Positions 1-5,694 of a stretch of DNA of 8,112 nt are shown here, one piece after another. This stretch comes from Patescibacteria group bacterium. Lineage in GTDB: Bacteria; Patescibacteriota; Saccharimonadia; Saccharimonadales; HK-STAS-PATE-42. Position 1 is the stretch's first letter, and every line of letters begins with the position of its first letter. The stretch is from NCBI GenBank assembly GCA_030917805.1, contig JAUPUA010000022.1, positions 1 to 8,112 on the forward strand, read 5' to 3'. Made by a program: the position numbers and the translations under genes. Below the pieces are notes generated by a model. It was not told where the DNA came from, made no database searches, and saw only the letters and a list, made by a program, of their open reading frames with translations.

Positions 1-453
1 TAATTCATTTACATTATCGAGCTTTGAGTAGTCTCCTATAGGAGTTTTACTATCAGCATAGTCTCTCTCAAAAACAATTGCGCAGCCTTCATAGAATGCC
101 TGCTCAATAGCCGTACCAGCCCTATCTCCAACTGCCGTATTACTTTCAAAAGTCCAGCCATGAGCAATATGGAATGCTTCGTGAAATACTGTTGCATGTA
201 GATCCTTTATCTGAGCTCCCAAATCGCCCTTAAATTCTTTGTCAAAATATAATACGAGTGTATTAGGATCGTATGCAGCAGCTCCTGTTCCTAAGTCAGG
301 TATTAAGCACCAGTCATCAAAATGTACTTCAATTTCTTGTGGTAGTTCAGGGATTAAATTTTTTACATCTTCATACGCCCCCTCAATAACAGGTAATATC
401 ATGGCTTGAGTCTCAGTGTCTGGGAGATCTTTAATTACTTTTATAGTGCTCAT
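1..453 (-). CDS. Putative zinc metallopeptidase, DUF2268-like (3' end cut off by window)
   Basis: The reading frame opens at an ATG (451-453) and stays open for 151 codons to the window edge, so the C-terminus is missing. No signal peptide or membrane segment is visible, so a cytoplasmic protein is likely. Seen in sequence: a hydrophobic strand YDPNTLVLYF (residues 61-70), then a zinc-binding HExxH motif (HEAFH, H91, E92, H95), and about 27 residues later AFYEGCAIVFE (119-129). In it E122-G123 fits the EGxA-type element that often supplies the third zinc ligand in gluzincin-like families. This spacing resembles the DUF2268 family of predicted Zn-dependent proteases. That assignment is from memory of the family pattern, and no substrate can be named. 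The start is 8 nt after the lysS stop, so the gene is almost certainly co-transcribed and translationally coupled. The only SD-like sequence is a weak GGAT. Other HExxH peptidase families remain possible. Confidence 0.72.
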   Translation of the reverse strand, partial: MSTIKVIKDLPDTETQAMILPVIEGAYEDVKNLIPELPQEIEVHFDDWCLIPDLGTGAAAYDPNTLVLYFDKEFKGDLGAQIKDLHATVFHEAFHIAHGWTFESNTAVGDRAGTAIEQAFYEGCAIVFERDYADSKTPIGDYSKLDNVNEL

Positions 454-461
454 GTATAAAA

Positions 462-2795
462 TTATCCAAGTTCATAACTTACCCGGATATTACCGTCCTT
501 TTTCTTAACTTTTGTAATCTTAATCTTTCCTATATCAGAGATATCTTGTACGTGGGTTCCTCCGCAACAGATTTTAAAGTTATCCGGATAGTTAACTACA
601 TGAACCTTTTGATATGAATCCAGCACAAACTGTGGGATATAGTCACTAATTTTGTTCTCGACCACCTCTTTAGAAGAGATGATCTCCACCGAGACCTCTC
701 CTCCTTTTGAAATAATCTTATTTAACTCCTCTTCTATAGATTTTGCAAAAGCTTCTTTGTCTTCAATCTCATCTTTAGTGACATATTCGACAAAACTCAT
801 CTCCGGGTAATGTGCTCCTTTGCCTGGCTTCCAGTCCTTGTTTAACTTCCTTACCGCCAGATCTATAAAGTGACCCGCACAGTGCAATCTTGAATTTAGA
901 AGTCTTCTTTCACCATCGATAGTTCCTCGAGCTTTTTCTCCTTCGTTCGGTTGCTCACCTTCTAGCTCACCATAATGATAAACAACCCCATCCTTATCTT
1001 TTGTAACTTTAGATAATTTAAGGGTTGAGCCATTACCAAATATTATTTCACCTAGATCGCAAGCCTGCCCGCCTCCATTTGGATAAAAAGCAGTCTGATC
1101 TAGAACTACCACACACTGACCTTCTTCTTGCCCAACCCTCTTAACTACTGCCTCAAAATCTAGAATAGACCAATCATTTAAATATATTTTGTAAGTTCCA
1201 TGTTTATCTGCAGATTCGGGAAGTTCTCCCGTTAACATAGGGGTAGGTTTTGTGTCTATACTTTCACTCTTAGTATCAAATTTAACCTCAGGATAGATCT
1301 TCTTGGTAGTCTCATCTACTTCCATCCTTAGTTGAGGGAAGATAACTCCTTCGCGGGCAGTCACGCCCTCCAGGATCCAAAAGAGACGTTCAGCATGGCC
1401 ATAACCACACGCTGGTGGCATTCCATACTCCAACATTTCGACAAAATCAATGTCGAGCATCATAGCTTCTTCGTCACCATTATCGCGCATTTTTTGTTGC
1501 TCTAAAAACCTATCCAGTTGATCAACGGGATCATTAAGCTCACTATATGCTTTGCAGGCCTCTGTTCCACCCAAAAGCAGGTTAAACTGCTCACTCAGCC
1601 TGGCGTCAGATGAGTTAAGTTTAGCTAGAGGCTGTAAGAAATCTGGGACATCGACTAAAAATGCTGGTCCAGCAATTTTTACTCTCTCAAGCTTCCAAAG
1701 CTTATCTAGAACACGTGATCTATTCTCTGCTTTCTCAACTTCTCCACCAGCTTCTTCAAGCTTAATAGCAGCCTCTTCAAGCGTACAATTATGCACGTCC
1801 AATCCGTACTTCTCTTTCAAAAGCTCAACGAAGCTAATCTTTGGCCAATCCGTGCCATCATCACCTAGATCTATTTCCTGGCCATTGGCTAATTTAAACT
1901 TACGCGTACCCCAAGTGTTATCAGCAATAAACCGAACCATTCTTTGAGTGAGCTCCATACCTTGGTTCCAGTCGGCATATGCCCAGTACCATTCCATAGC
2001 AATATGCTCCGGTAGATGTTCATCCGAGTAGTTCTCATTTCTAAACCTTGGACCAATATCAAAGACTTTTTCATATCCCCCACCAAGTAGCCTTTTGAGT
2101 GGCAACTCATGGGATATTCTTAAATAAAAATCTTGGTCTAGTGCATCCATATGTGTCACAAATGGATTAGCATCCGCCCCACCAGTAGTATGTTCAAGAA
2201 CTGGAACATTAATCTCTAAAAATCCCTCTTTCAATAAGAAGTTACGAGTTGATTGCCAAAAATTAGAACGGCGAACAAACCTATCATGAACCTCTTGATT
2301 AACATTTAAATCAACATAGCGCCTTCTTAATCTTTGCTCTTTATCACTGAACTCCTCGTGCGCCAGCGGCATTGGTCTTATCGCCTTAGTTAAAATTCTG
2401 AGTTTAGTTAACTTTACAGATACCTCACCTGTTTTAGTCTTAATGACCTCACCTGTCCCTTCAACAAAATCTCCTGAATCGAGCAGACTAACATCGCTAA
2501 AACTTACCTCTGAGCTAGCATAATCAGCAACCCCAAGTTCACTTTCACTCAAAAAAAGCTGCAATGAATCAGATTCATCTTTTATTACGATAAACCCAAT
2601 CTTACCCATCTTCCGGATGTTCTTAATCCGCCCGACAACGCTAACAACCTTGCCCTCTAACTTATCAAAATTTGCTTTAATGTCAGCATTAGCGTTGGTT
2701 CTATCAGCTTTTGCAGGGTACGGGTTAACCCCAAGACGTCTTAATTCTTCTAACTTTCTAAGCCTCTCATTCCTAAAATCTTGCAGTGTCGCCAT
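462..2795 (-). CDS. lysS: Lysyl-tRNA synthetase (class II) fused to a C-terminal AlaX-type tRNA-editing domain
   Basis: The protein has 777 residues, against about 500 for ordinary bacterial LysRS. Residues about 48-135 are the OB-fold anticodon-binding domain (VVGRIKNIRKMGKIGF). Residues about 155-490 are the class II catalytic core: motif 1 near 190-212 (FLEINVPVLEHTTGGADA), motif 2 FRNE at 251-254 with downstream HLPEHIAMEWYWAYADW, the LysRS signature SELNDPVDQ (418-426), and motif 3 at 464-470 ending in R470. It should charge tRNA-Lys with lysine in the cytoplasm. A charged linker (about 491-533) leads to a full AlaX/AlaRS-editing-like domain (534-777): YLNDWSILDFEA, FYPNGGGQACDLG (570-582), HxxxH (H638, H642) and CxxxH (C744, H748), the four zinc ligands expected for deacylation of mischarged tRNA. 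The fusion is one uninterrupted frame. The only obvious internal Met near the junction (M520) has no ribosome-binding site. Motif 3 (GYGHAER) is one residue shorter than the usual GxGxGxDR. A -10 box lies upstream and a metallopeptidase gene follows closely. Confidence 0.95.
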   Translation of the reverse strand: MATLQDFRNERLRKLEELRRLGVNPYPAKADRTNANADIKANFDKLEGKVVSVVGRIKNIRKMGKIGFIVIKDESDSLQLFLSESELGVADYASSEVSFSDVSLLDSGDFVEGTGEVIKTKTGEVSVKLTKLRILTKAIRPMPLAHEEFSDKEQRLRRRYVDLNVNQEVHDRFVRRSNFWQSTRNFLLKEGFLEINVPVLEHTTGGADANPFVTHMDALDQDFYLRISHELPLKRLLGGGYEKVFDIGPRFRNENYSDEHLPEHIAMEWYWAYADWNQGMELTQRMVRFIADNTWGTRKFKLANGQEIDLGDDGTDWPKISFVELLKEKYGLDVHNCTLEEAAIKLEEAGGEVEKAENRSRVLDKLWKLERVKIAGPAFLVDVPDFLQPLAKLNSSDARLSEQFNLLLGGTEACKAYSELNDPVDQLDRFLEQQKMRDNGDEEAMMLDIDFVEMLEYGMPPACGYGHAERLFWILEGVTAREGVIFPQLRMEVDETTKKIYPEVKFDTKSESIDTKPTPMLTGELPESADKHGTYKIYLNDWSILDFEAVVKRVGQEEGQCVVVLDQTAFYPNGGGQACDLGEIIFGNGSTLKLSKVTKDKDGVVYHYGELEGEQPNEGEKARGTIDGERRLLNSRLHCAGHFIDLAVRKLNKDWKPGKGAHYPEMSFVEYVTKDEIEDKEAFAKSIEEELNKIISKGGEVSVEIISSKEVVENKISDYIPQFVLDSYQKVHVVNYPDNFKICCGGTHVQDISDIGKIKITKVKKKDGNIRVSYELG

Positions 2796-2835
2796 ATCCG
2801 TATTTGCCTAACCCATGTAAAGCGAACTCTATTTC

Positions 2836-2850
2836 TTTAACTTAATTATA
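2836..2850 (-). promoter_or_regulatory. Promoter -10 and start-site element of lysS
   Basis: On the minus strand this reads TATAATTAAGTTAAA, with a consensus -10 hexamer TATAAT at 2850-2845. It lies just downstream of the greA terminator and would start transcription near 2838, giving a leader of about 43 nt. No good -35 is visible at 16-18 bp spacing. The same 15 bases occur upstream of proS. Confidence 0.6.
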
Positions 2851-2864
2851 ACCTATCAAACCAA

Positions 2865-2898
2865 CTAAAAAGCTCCCCATTCTAAGTTTGGGGAGCTT
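2865..2898 (-). terminator. Rho-independent terminator of greA
   Basis: On the minus strand a 9-bp perfect stem, AAGCTCCCC with GGGGAGCTT (2890-2898 and 2870-2878), closes an 11-nt loop and runs into a short T tract (about five T, then AG). It begins 25 nt after the greA stop codon and precedes the lysS promoter. This separates greA and lysS into different transcription units, apart from any read-through. Confidence 0.85.
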
Positions 2899-2900
2899 AC

Positions 2901-2930
2901 TTGCCTAGAATTCGAATTTAGCCTAGGCAA
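2901..2930 (-). repeat. Inverted repeat overlapping the greA stop codon
   Basis: TTGCCTAG (2901-2908) and CTAGGCAA (2923-2930) are perfect 8-bp complements around a 14-nt loop. The loop itself contains the palindrome AATTCGAATT. The greA stop codon (2923-2925) lies inside one arm. Only two bases separate this hairpin from the terminator hairpin, so the greA mRNA end would carry two stacked stems. It may protect the 3' end or assist termination; both are inference. Confidence 0.6.
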
Positions 2931-3366
2931 TTCCCCTGATCTTGTACTTCTTACCACCAATCTCAATCTCATCACCAAGCTTTTTACCTATCAGAGCCTG
3001 CCCAATTGGGGATTCATCACTGACTTTCCCATTTATAGGGTCAGATTCAACGCTACTCACAATAGTGAATGCCTTATCATCGTCACCACTCAACTTAACA
3101 GTTGAGCCAACAGCCACAACATCATGGCTCATTTTTGAACCATCGATTATCTCGTAGTTTTTGAGTATGGCTTCAACCTCTTCTATCTTGCGCTCGTTAT
3201 CACGCTGTTCATCTCGCGCACCATGATATTCAGAATTTTCCTTAAGATCTCCTAGAGACCGTGCCGTAGCAACGCGCTCCACTATACCTGGGCGGGCCTC
3301 AATAGCTTTTTCAAGCTCAATCTTAAGCTGTTCCAGCTTTTCTTTGGAAATCTTAACCTTTGCCAT
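2923..3366 (-). CDS. greA: Transcription elongation factor GreA
   Basis: GreA binds the secondary channel of RNA polymerase and stimulates cleavage of backtracked RNA, rescuing stalled elongation complexes. The protein has 147 residues, slightly shorter than the usual length of about 158. The N-terminal coiled coil (about 1-75) carries the diagnostic tip GDLKENSEYHGARDEQ (39-54), with the acidic catalytic residues D40 and E43 that position Mg2+. The C-terminal FKBP-like domain (about 80-147) has the GreA signature SPIGQALIGKKLGD (119-132). These motifs favour GreA over GreB. The start is the only reasonable ATG, directly at MAKVKISKEK, with a weak purine stretch in front. It has its own promoter (3392-3421) and a terminator behind it, so it appears to be a single-gene unit between proS and lysS. 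Confidence 0.96.
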   Translation of the reverse strand: MAKVKISKEKLEQLKIELEKAIEARPGIVERVATARSLGDLKENSEYHGARDEQRDNERKIEEVEAILKNYEIIDGSKMSHDVVAVGSTVKLSGDDDKAFTIVSSVESDPINGKVSDESPIGQALIGKKLGDEIEIGGKKYKIRGIA

Positions 3367-3391
3367 CTTACTTTTTTAAATTAACTTATTG

Positions 3392-3421
3392 ATTTTATCA
3401 TCCCTGTTGTAATTCTGTAAA
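3392..3421 (-). promoter_or_regulatory. greA promoter with extended -10
   Basis: On the minus strand -35 TTTACA (3421-3416, five of six matches to TTGACA) is separated by 18 bp from -10 TAAAAT (3397-3392). The -10 is preceded by TGA, an extended -10 TGn. The downstream bases CAATAAGTTAA echo the AAGTTAA found after the lysS and proS -10 boxes. The -35 overlaps one arm of a long-range inverted repeat. Confidence 0.65.
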
Positions 3422-3481
3422 CACTAGATAGTCCACATATTGCGCTAAAACCACTAACAAAACCGCTATATCTAGTGTTTA
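3418..3481. repeat. 13-bp perfect inverted repeat with 38-nt spacer, upstream of greA
   Basis: TAAACACTAGATA (3418-3430) and TATCTAGTGTTTA (3469-3481) are perfect complements, with arm centres 51 bp apart. One arm overlaps the greA -35 and the other lies just after the proS stop codon. It is not followed by a T tract on either strand, so it is not a standard terminator. It could be a long-stem RNA structure in the proS 3' region or a pair of protein-binding half-sites. The sequence alone does not decide. Confidence 0.7.
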
Positions 3482-3484
3482 TGC

Positions 3485-4726
3485 TTAAACTTTGTCGAAC
3501 TCTACGAGTTTTGATTCTTTTTCTTTTCTAAGCTTAACCTCAACATTACCTTGTTCCAAAGTCTTTGGACTAACGACAATTCTAATTGGGCATCCAATAA
3601 GATCGGCATCTGCAAACTTCTCACCAGGCCTTGTCTCAATTCGTTCATCCCACAAGACTTCATCCCCCCTTTGAACAAGCCTATTGTACAGCTCTTCAGA
3701 TTTTTGAAAGCTCTCATCATCCTCATATCTAGCAATAGTCACGATATGATATTTATAAGGTGCTACAGACTCTGGCCATACAATCCCACTCTCATCTGCG
3801 CATAACTCTGAGATAACACCAACAAGGCGAGATATTCCTATACCGTAACATCCCATAAGCACATTTTTTTCGTCACCGTTCTCATCCGAGAAAGCTAGGC
3901 CAATAGGCTTAGAGAACTTATCACCAAGAGAGAATATATTGCCCACCTCTACCGCCTTAGCCTCGACCAAATCACCTCTGCTCAATCCTAGGTCTTTCAG
4001 CACTTCGTCAGTATAAACCTCTTTATTAACTGCAATCTCCTTACTCTTATCTAGATATATAACGTCTTCACCAGCTTCACACAAAGTCTGGAACTCGTGT
4101 GAGTACTTAGCGAAAGTCCCGCCAGAAGCAAAAGTTAGGTATGTCGAGTCACCTAATCCTACCCTTCTAAAAATGTTACGATAAGCTTGAGTTGCTTTAG
4201 TGTAAAACTCCTCATGCTGCTTTTCGTCTTTAGAGAACGAATAAAGCGCCTTCCAGAAAAACTCCCTCCCTCTCATCACACCAGACTTCGCACGAGCCTC
4301 ATTCCTAAAAACAGTACGAATATCGTAAGGGTACGCTGGTAAATCCTTATACGAGTGGATAAAACTCCGCATCATATCCGTCATAGGCTCCTCGTGAGTA
4401 AAGGCCAAAGATAGCTCTGAACCATTCTTGAGCTCAGTTTTGAACCAGTTATCTACCACCTCATCATCCCACCTACCTGTTTTTTCCCACAGCTCTTTTC
4501 TCTGCAGGGCGGTTGACTGTAGTTCTTGTCCTCCAATCTCGTCCATCTCTTCTCTTATTATGTTACTGATATTATTAAGAACATTTAGGCCTAGGGGCAA
4601 TATTGTGTATACACCAGCCATCTCTTTGTGAATAAAGCCTGCTTGAATAAGTAATTGTGCACTCCGAGCCTGCTCGTCTGCTGGAGCATCTTTTAATGTC
4701 TTAGTAAATAACTTTGAATACTTCAT
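3485..4726 (-). CDS. proS: Prolyl-tRNA synthetase, short form lacking the INS editing domain
   Basis: This enzyme charges tRNA-Pro with proline in the cytoplasm. The protein has 413 residues, against about 570 for typical bacterial ProRS. Seen in sequence: MKYSKLFTKTLKDAP at the N-terminus, motif 1 region IREEMDEIGGQEL (57-69), the THEEP loop (110-114), motif 2 FRNEARAKSGVMRGREF (140-156), SHEFQTL (209-215), AVEVGNIFSLGDKFS (258-272) and motif 3 GCYGIGISRL (292-301). A C-terminal anticodon-binding domain follows (about 320-413). In bacterial-type ProRS the INS domain, which deacylates Ala-tRNA-Pro, sits between motifs 2 and 3. Here only a short linker (about 225-257) remains, so no cis editing of alanine is expected. 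The reading frame is intact, so this is a compact variant and not a broken gene. The proB-like gene ends 36 nt upstream, and a perfect TATAAT lies in that gap. Confidence 0.96.
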   Translation of the reverse strand: MKYSKLFTKTLKDAPADEQARSAQLLIQAGFIHKEMAGVYTILPLGLNVLNNISNIIREEMDEIGGQELQSTALQRKELWEKTGRWDDEVVDNWFKTELKNGSELSLAFTHEEPMTDMMRSFIHSYKDLPAYPYDIRTVFRNEARAKSGVMRGREFFWKALYSFSKDEKQHEEFYTKATQAYRNIFRRVGLGDSTYLTFASGGTFAKYSHEFQTLCEAGEDVIYLDKSKEIAVNKEVYTDEVLKDLGLSRGDLVEAKAVEVGNIFSLGDKFSKPIGLAFSDENGDEKNVLMGCYGIGISRLVGVISELCADESGIVWPESVAPYKYHIVTIARYEDDESFQKSEELYNRLVQRGDEVLWDERIETRPGEKFADADLIGCPIRIVVSPKTLEQGNVEVKLRKEKESKLVEFDKV

Positions 4727-4742
4727 ATATTTCTCTCTTTCG

Positions 4743-4757
4743 TTTAACTTAATTATA
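4743..4757 (-). promoter_or_regulatory. Promoter -10 and start-site element of proS
   Basis: On the minus strand this reads TATAATTAAGTTAAA, identical over 15 bases to the element upstream of lysS. The -10 TATAAT is at 4757-4752, in the 36-nt gap after the proB-like gene. No convincing -35 is seen at normal spacing. It suggests that proS can be transcribed independently of proB. Confidence 0.55.
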
Positions 4758-4762
4758 CACTT

Positions 4763-5476
4763 TTATAGATAGAACTCCGTACCGGACTGGTTATCAATAA
4801 CATCAGCTAAATCAGAACTCATACCAGCATAGAATACTCTACCCACCCCACCACTTAAGGCAGAGTTAGCCGCAACCAACTTAGACTCAATCCCACCAGT
4901 TCCATGTTCTGTCTTAGAGAAATGATCCTCCTGACTTACGGAACTTAAATCAACTTTCGCCTGAACTGAACCGCCAGATACATAACCATTAACTCCACTA
5001 GAAACAAGAATCAAAGTCTCCGCTTCTAACCTTAAAGCTATATGAGCAGCCAGTCCGTCGTTATCACCGCCCGTCTTTAGTTTAACTAGCTCTGTATCAC
5101 TTAAGACATCATTCTCATTTACGACTGGAACTACTCCTTCCGCAAGTAACTCTTCAAGAGACAGTTTTAGATAACTACTCTCATCTAAATCACTATGAGT
5201 AACAAGTATCTGCGCCACTACAATTCCGTGCCTCTCAAGAGCTAACCTCCAAAGCTCTACAATTCTCGCTGAGCCCAAGGAAGCCCAAAGCCCTAGAGAG
5301 CCCTTCGCGTTTATACTTGAGACGCCAATCTCTTTACCGAGCCTAACAGAGCCCGAACTTACAACCAGCACTTCCTTTCCTTCAGATTTTAATTTTGCGA
5401 CTTGTTTAGCAAAACTACGAATGTTTTTTCTGCTAATGCAACTCGATCCATACTTTATAATTACCAAATTTTTCAT
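4763..5476 (-). CDS. proB: Glutamate 5-kinase-like amino acid kinase, no PUA domain
   Basis: Glutamate 5-kinase phosphorylates the gamma-carboxylate of glutamate with ATP, the first step of proline synthesis. The protein has 237 residues and consists of the amino acid kinase domain only; many bacterial ProB (about 370 residues) also have a C-terminal PUA domain. Seen motifs: IIKYGSS (6-12), VVSSGSVRLG (38-47), AQILVTHSDL (88-97), VPVVNENDVLSDTEL (116-130), GGDNDGLAAHIA (136-147) and HGTGGIESKL (191-200). All match ProB closely. The start is the ATG at 5476, with AGGA eight bases upstream. A further in-frame GTG at 5509 falls inside the terminator hairpin and is rejected. No proA or proC is in the window, and reduced-genome relatives often lack proline synthesis, so the in vivo substrate is uncertain. 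The gene lies directly upstream of proS, which may be meaningful or accidental. Confidence 0.88.
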   Translation of the reverse strand: MKNLVIIKYGSSCISRKNIRSFAKQVAKLKSEGKEVLVVSSGSVRLGKEIGVSSINAKGSLGLWASLGSARIVELWRLALERHGIVVAQILVTHSDLDESSYLKLSLEELLAEGVVPVVNENDVLSDTELVKLKTGGDNDGLAAHIALRLEAETLILVSSGVNGYVSGGSVQAKVDLSSVSQEDHFSKTEHGTGGIESKLVAANSALSGGVGRVFYAGMSSDLADVIDNQSGTEFYL

Positions 5477-5484
5477 ATCACTTT

Positions 5485-5488
5485 TCCT
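5485..5488 (-). promoter_or_regulatory. Ribosome binding site that fixes the proB-like start
   Basis: The minus strand reads AAGGAAAAGTGATATG. AGGA sits eight bases before the ATG at 5476, one of the better SD sites in the window. It supports this start over the upstream in-frame GTG at 5509, which has no SD and lies in a hairpin. Confidence 0.7.
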
Positions 5489-5499
5489 TTTCTTAAAAT

Positions 5500-5527
5500 A
5501 AAAAACCACTCATTTCTTTTTGAGTGG
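5500..5527 (-). terminator. Intrinsic terminator or attenuator hairpin just upstream of the proB-like gene
   Basis: On the minus strand CCACTCA and TGAGTGG (5521-5527 and 5506-5512) form a 7-bp stem over an 8-nt loop. Six T residues (5505-5500) follow, then ATTTT. It ends only 23 nt before the start codon at 5476. It may terminate the rseP-CPBP-membrane protein operon, or act as an attenuator in a leader transcript of proB. Little room is left for a promoter between hairpin and start. Confidence 0.82.
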
Positions 5528-5694
5528 GGTTAACTTAAATTTGTAGTTTTTGTTTCATTTTAAAACAACCAAATTCAGACCCCTAAGGGCTTTGTCGGTG
5601 CAAGGATGTATCTTTTTAAAAATAACATAACAAAACTTATTCTATCAGATTTTAAAGCTTATGGCAAAACATCTGAAAAAACTGCTGTATAGAG
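5528..5694 (-). other. Non-coding interval between the small membrane protein gene and proB
   Basis: No convincing gene is seen. The interval holds an AT-rich stretch with a 6-bp inverted repeat (TCAGAT at 5645-5650, ATCTGA at 5671-5676) that lacks a downstream T tract on the coding strand. It also holds a short CCCTAAGGG palindrome (5581-5589). Next to the terminator is TACAAATTTAAGTTAA (5545-5530, minus strand), which resembles the -10/start element of lysS and proS. Two very short ATG reading frames (17 and 7 codons) lack SD sites. It could be a regulatory leader for the proB-like gene, but no known riboswitch was recognised. Confidence 0.4.

Noticed and set aside
1236..1238. Internal ATG (M520) as start of a separate AlaX protein
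   Set aside because: The bases upstream on the coding strand are pyrimidine-rich (ACCTACCCCT) with no SD or promoter, and the frame is continuous with LysRS.
1552..1947. Long plus-strand open frame of 131 codons inside lysS
   Set aside because: It is antisense to strongly conserved LysRS coding sequence, has no RBS and shows no recognisable protein pattern. The other overlapping opposite-strand or shifted frames were rejected for the same reason.
3367..3484. tRNA or small RNA gene in the proS-greA gap
   Set aside because: No cloverleaf, T-loop or CCA pattern was found. The structure is explained by the inverted repeat and the greA promoter.
5477..5509. Upstream GTG start for the proB-like gene, giving 11 extra N-terminal residues
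   Set aside because: The GTG lies inside the terminator stem with no SD. The extra residues (VFYFKKRKSD) are translated T tract and purine stretch and precede the normal ProB beginning MKNLVIIKYGSS.
5537..5558. 7-codon minus-strand frame (MKQKLQI) just before the terminator
   Set aside because: There is no SD and no proline or glutamate codon run. It is probably chance in AT-rich DNA.
5575..5628. 17-codon minus-strand frame (MLFLKRYILAPTKPLGV) with two Pro codons, considered as a proline leader peptide
   Set aside because: There is no SD, only two non-adjacent proline codons, and no clear alternative antiterminator pairing. It is too weak to call an attenuator peptide.
5645..5676. Inverted repeat TCAGAT/ATCTGA after the small membrane protein gene as a terminator
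   Set aside because: The stem is only 6 bp with a 20-nt loop, and on the coding strand the T tract lies before the stem, not after it.
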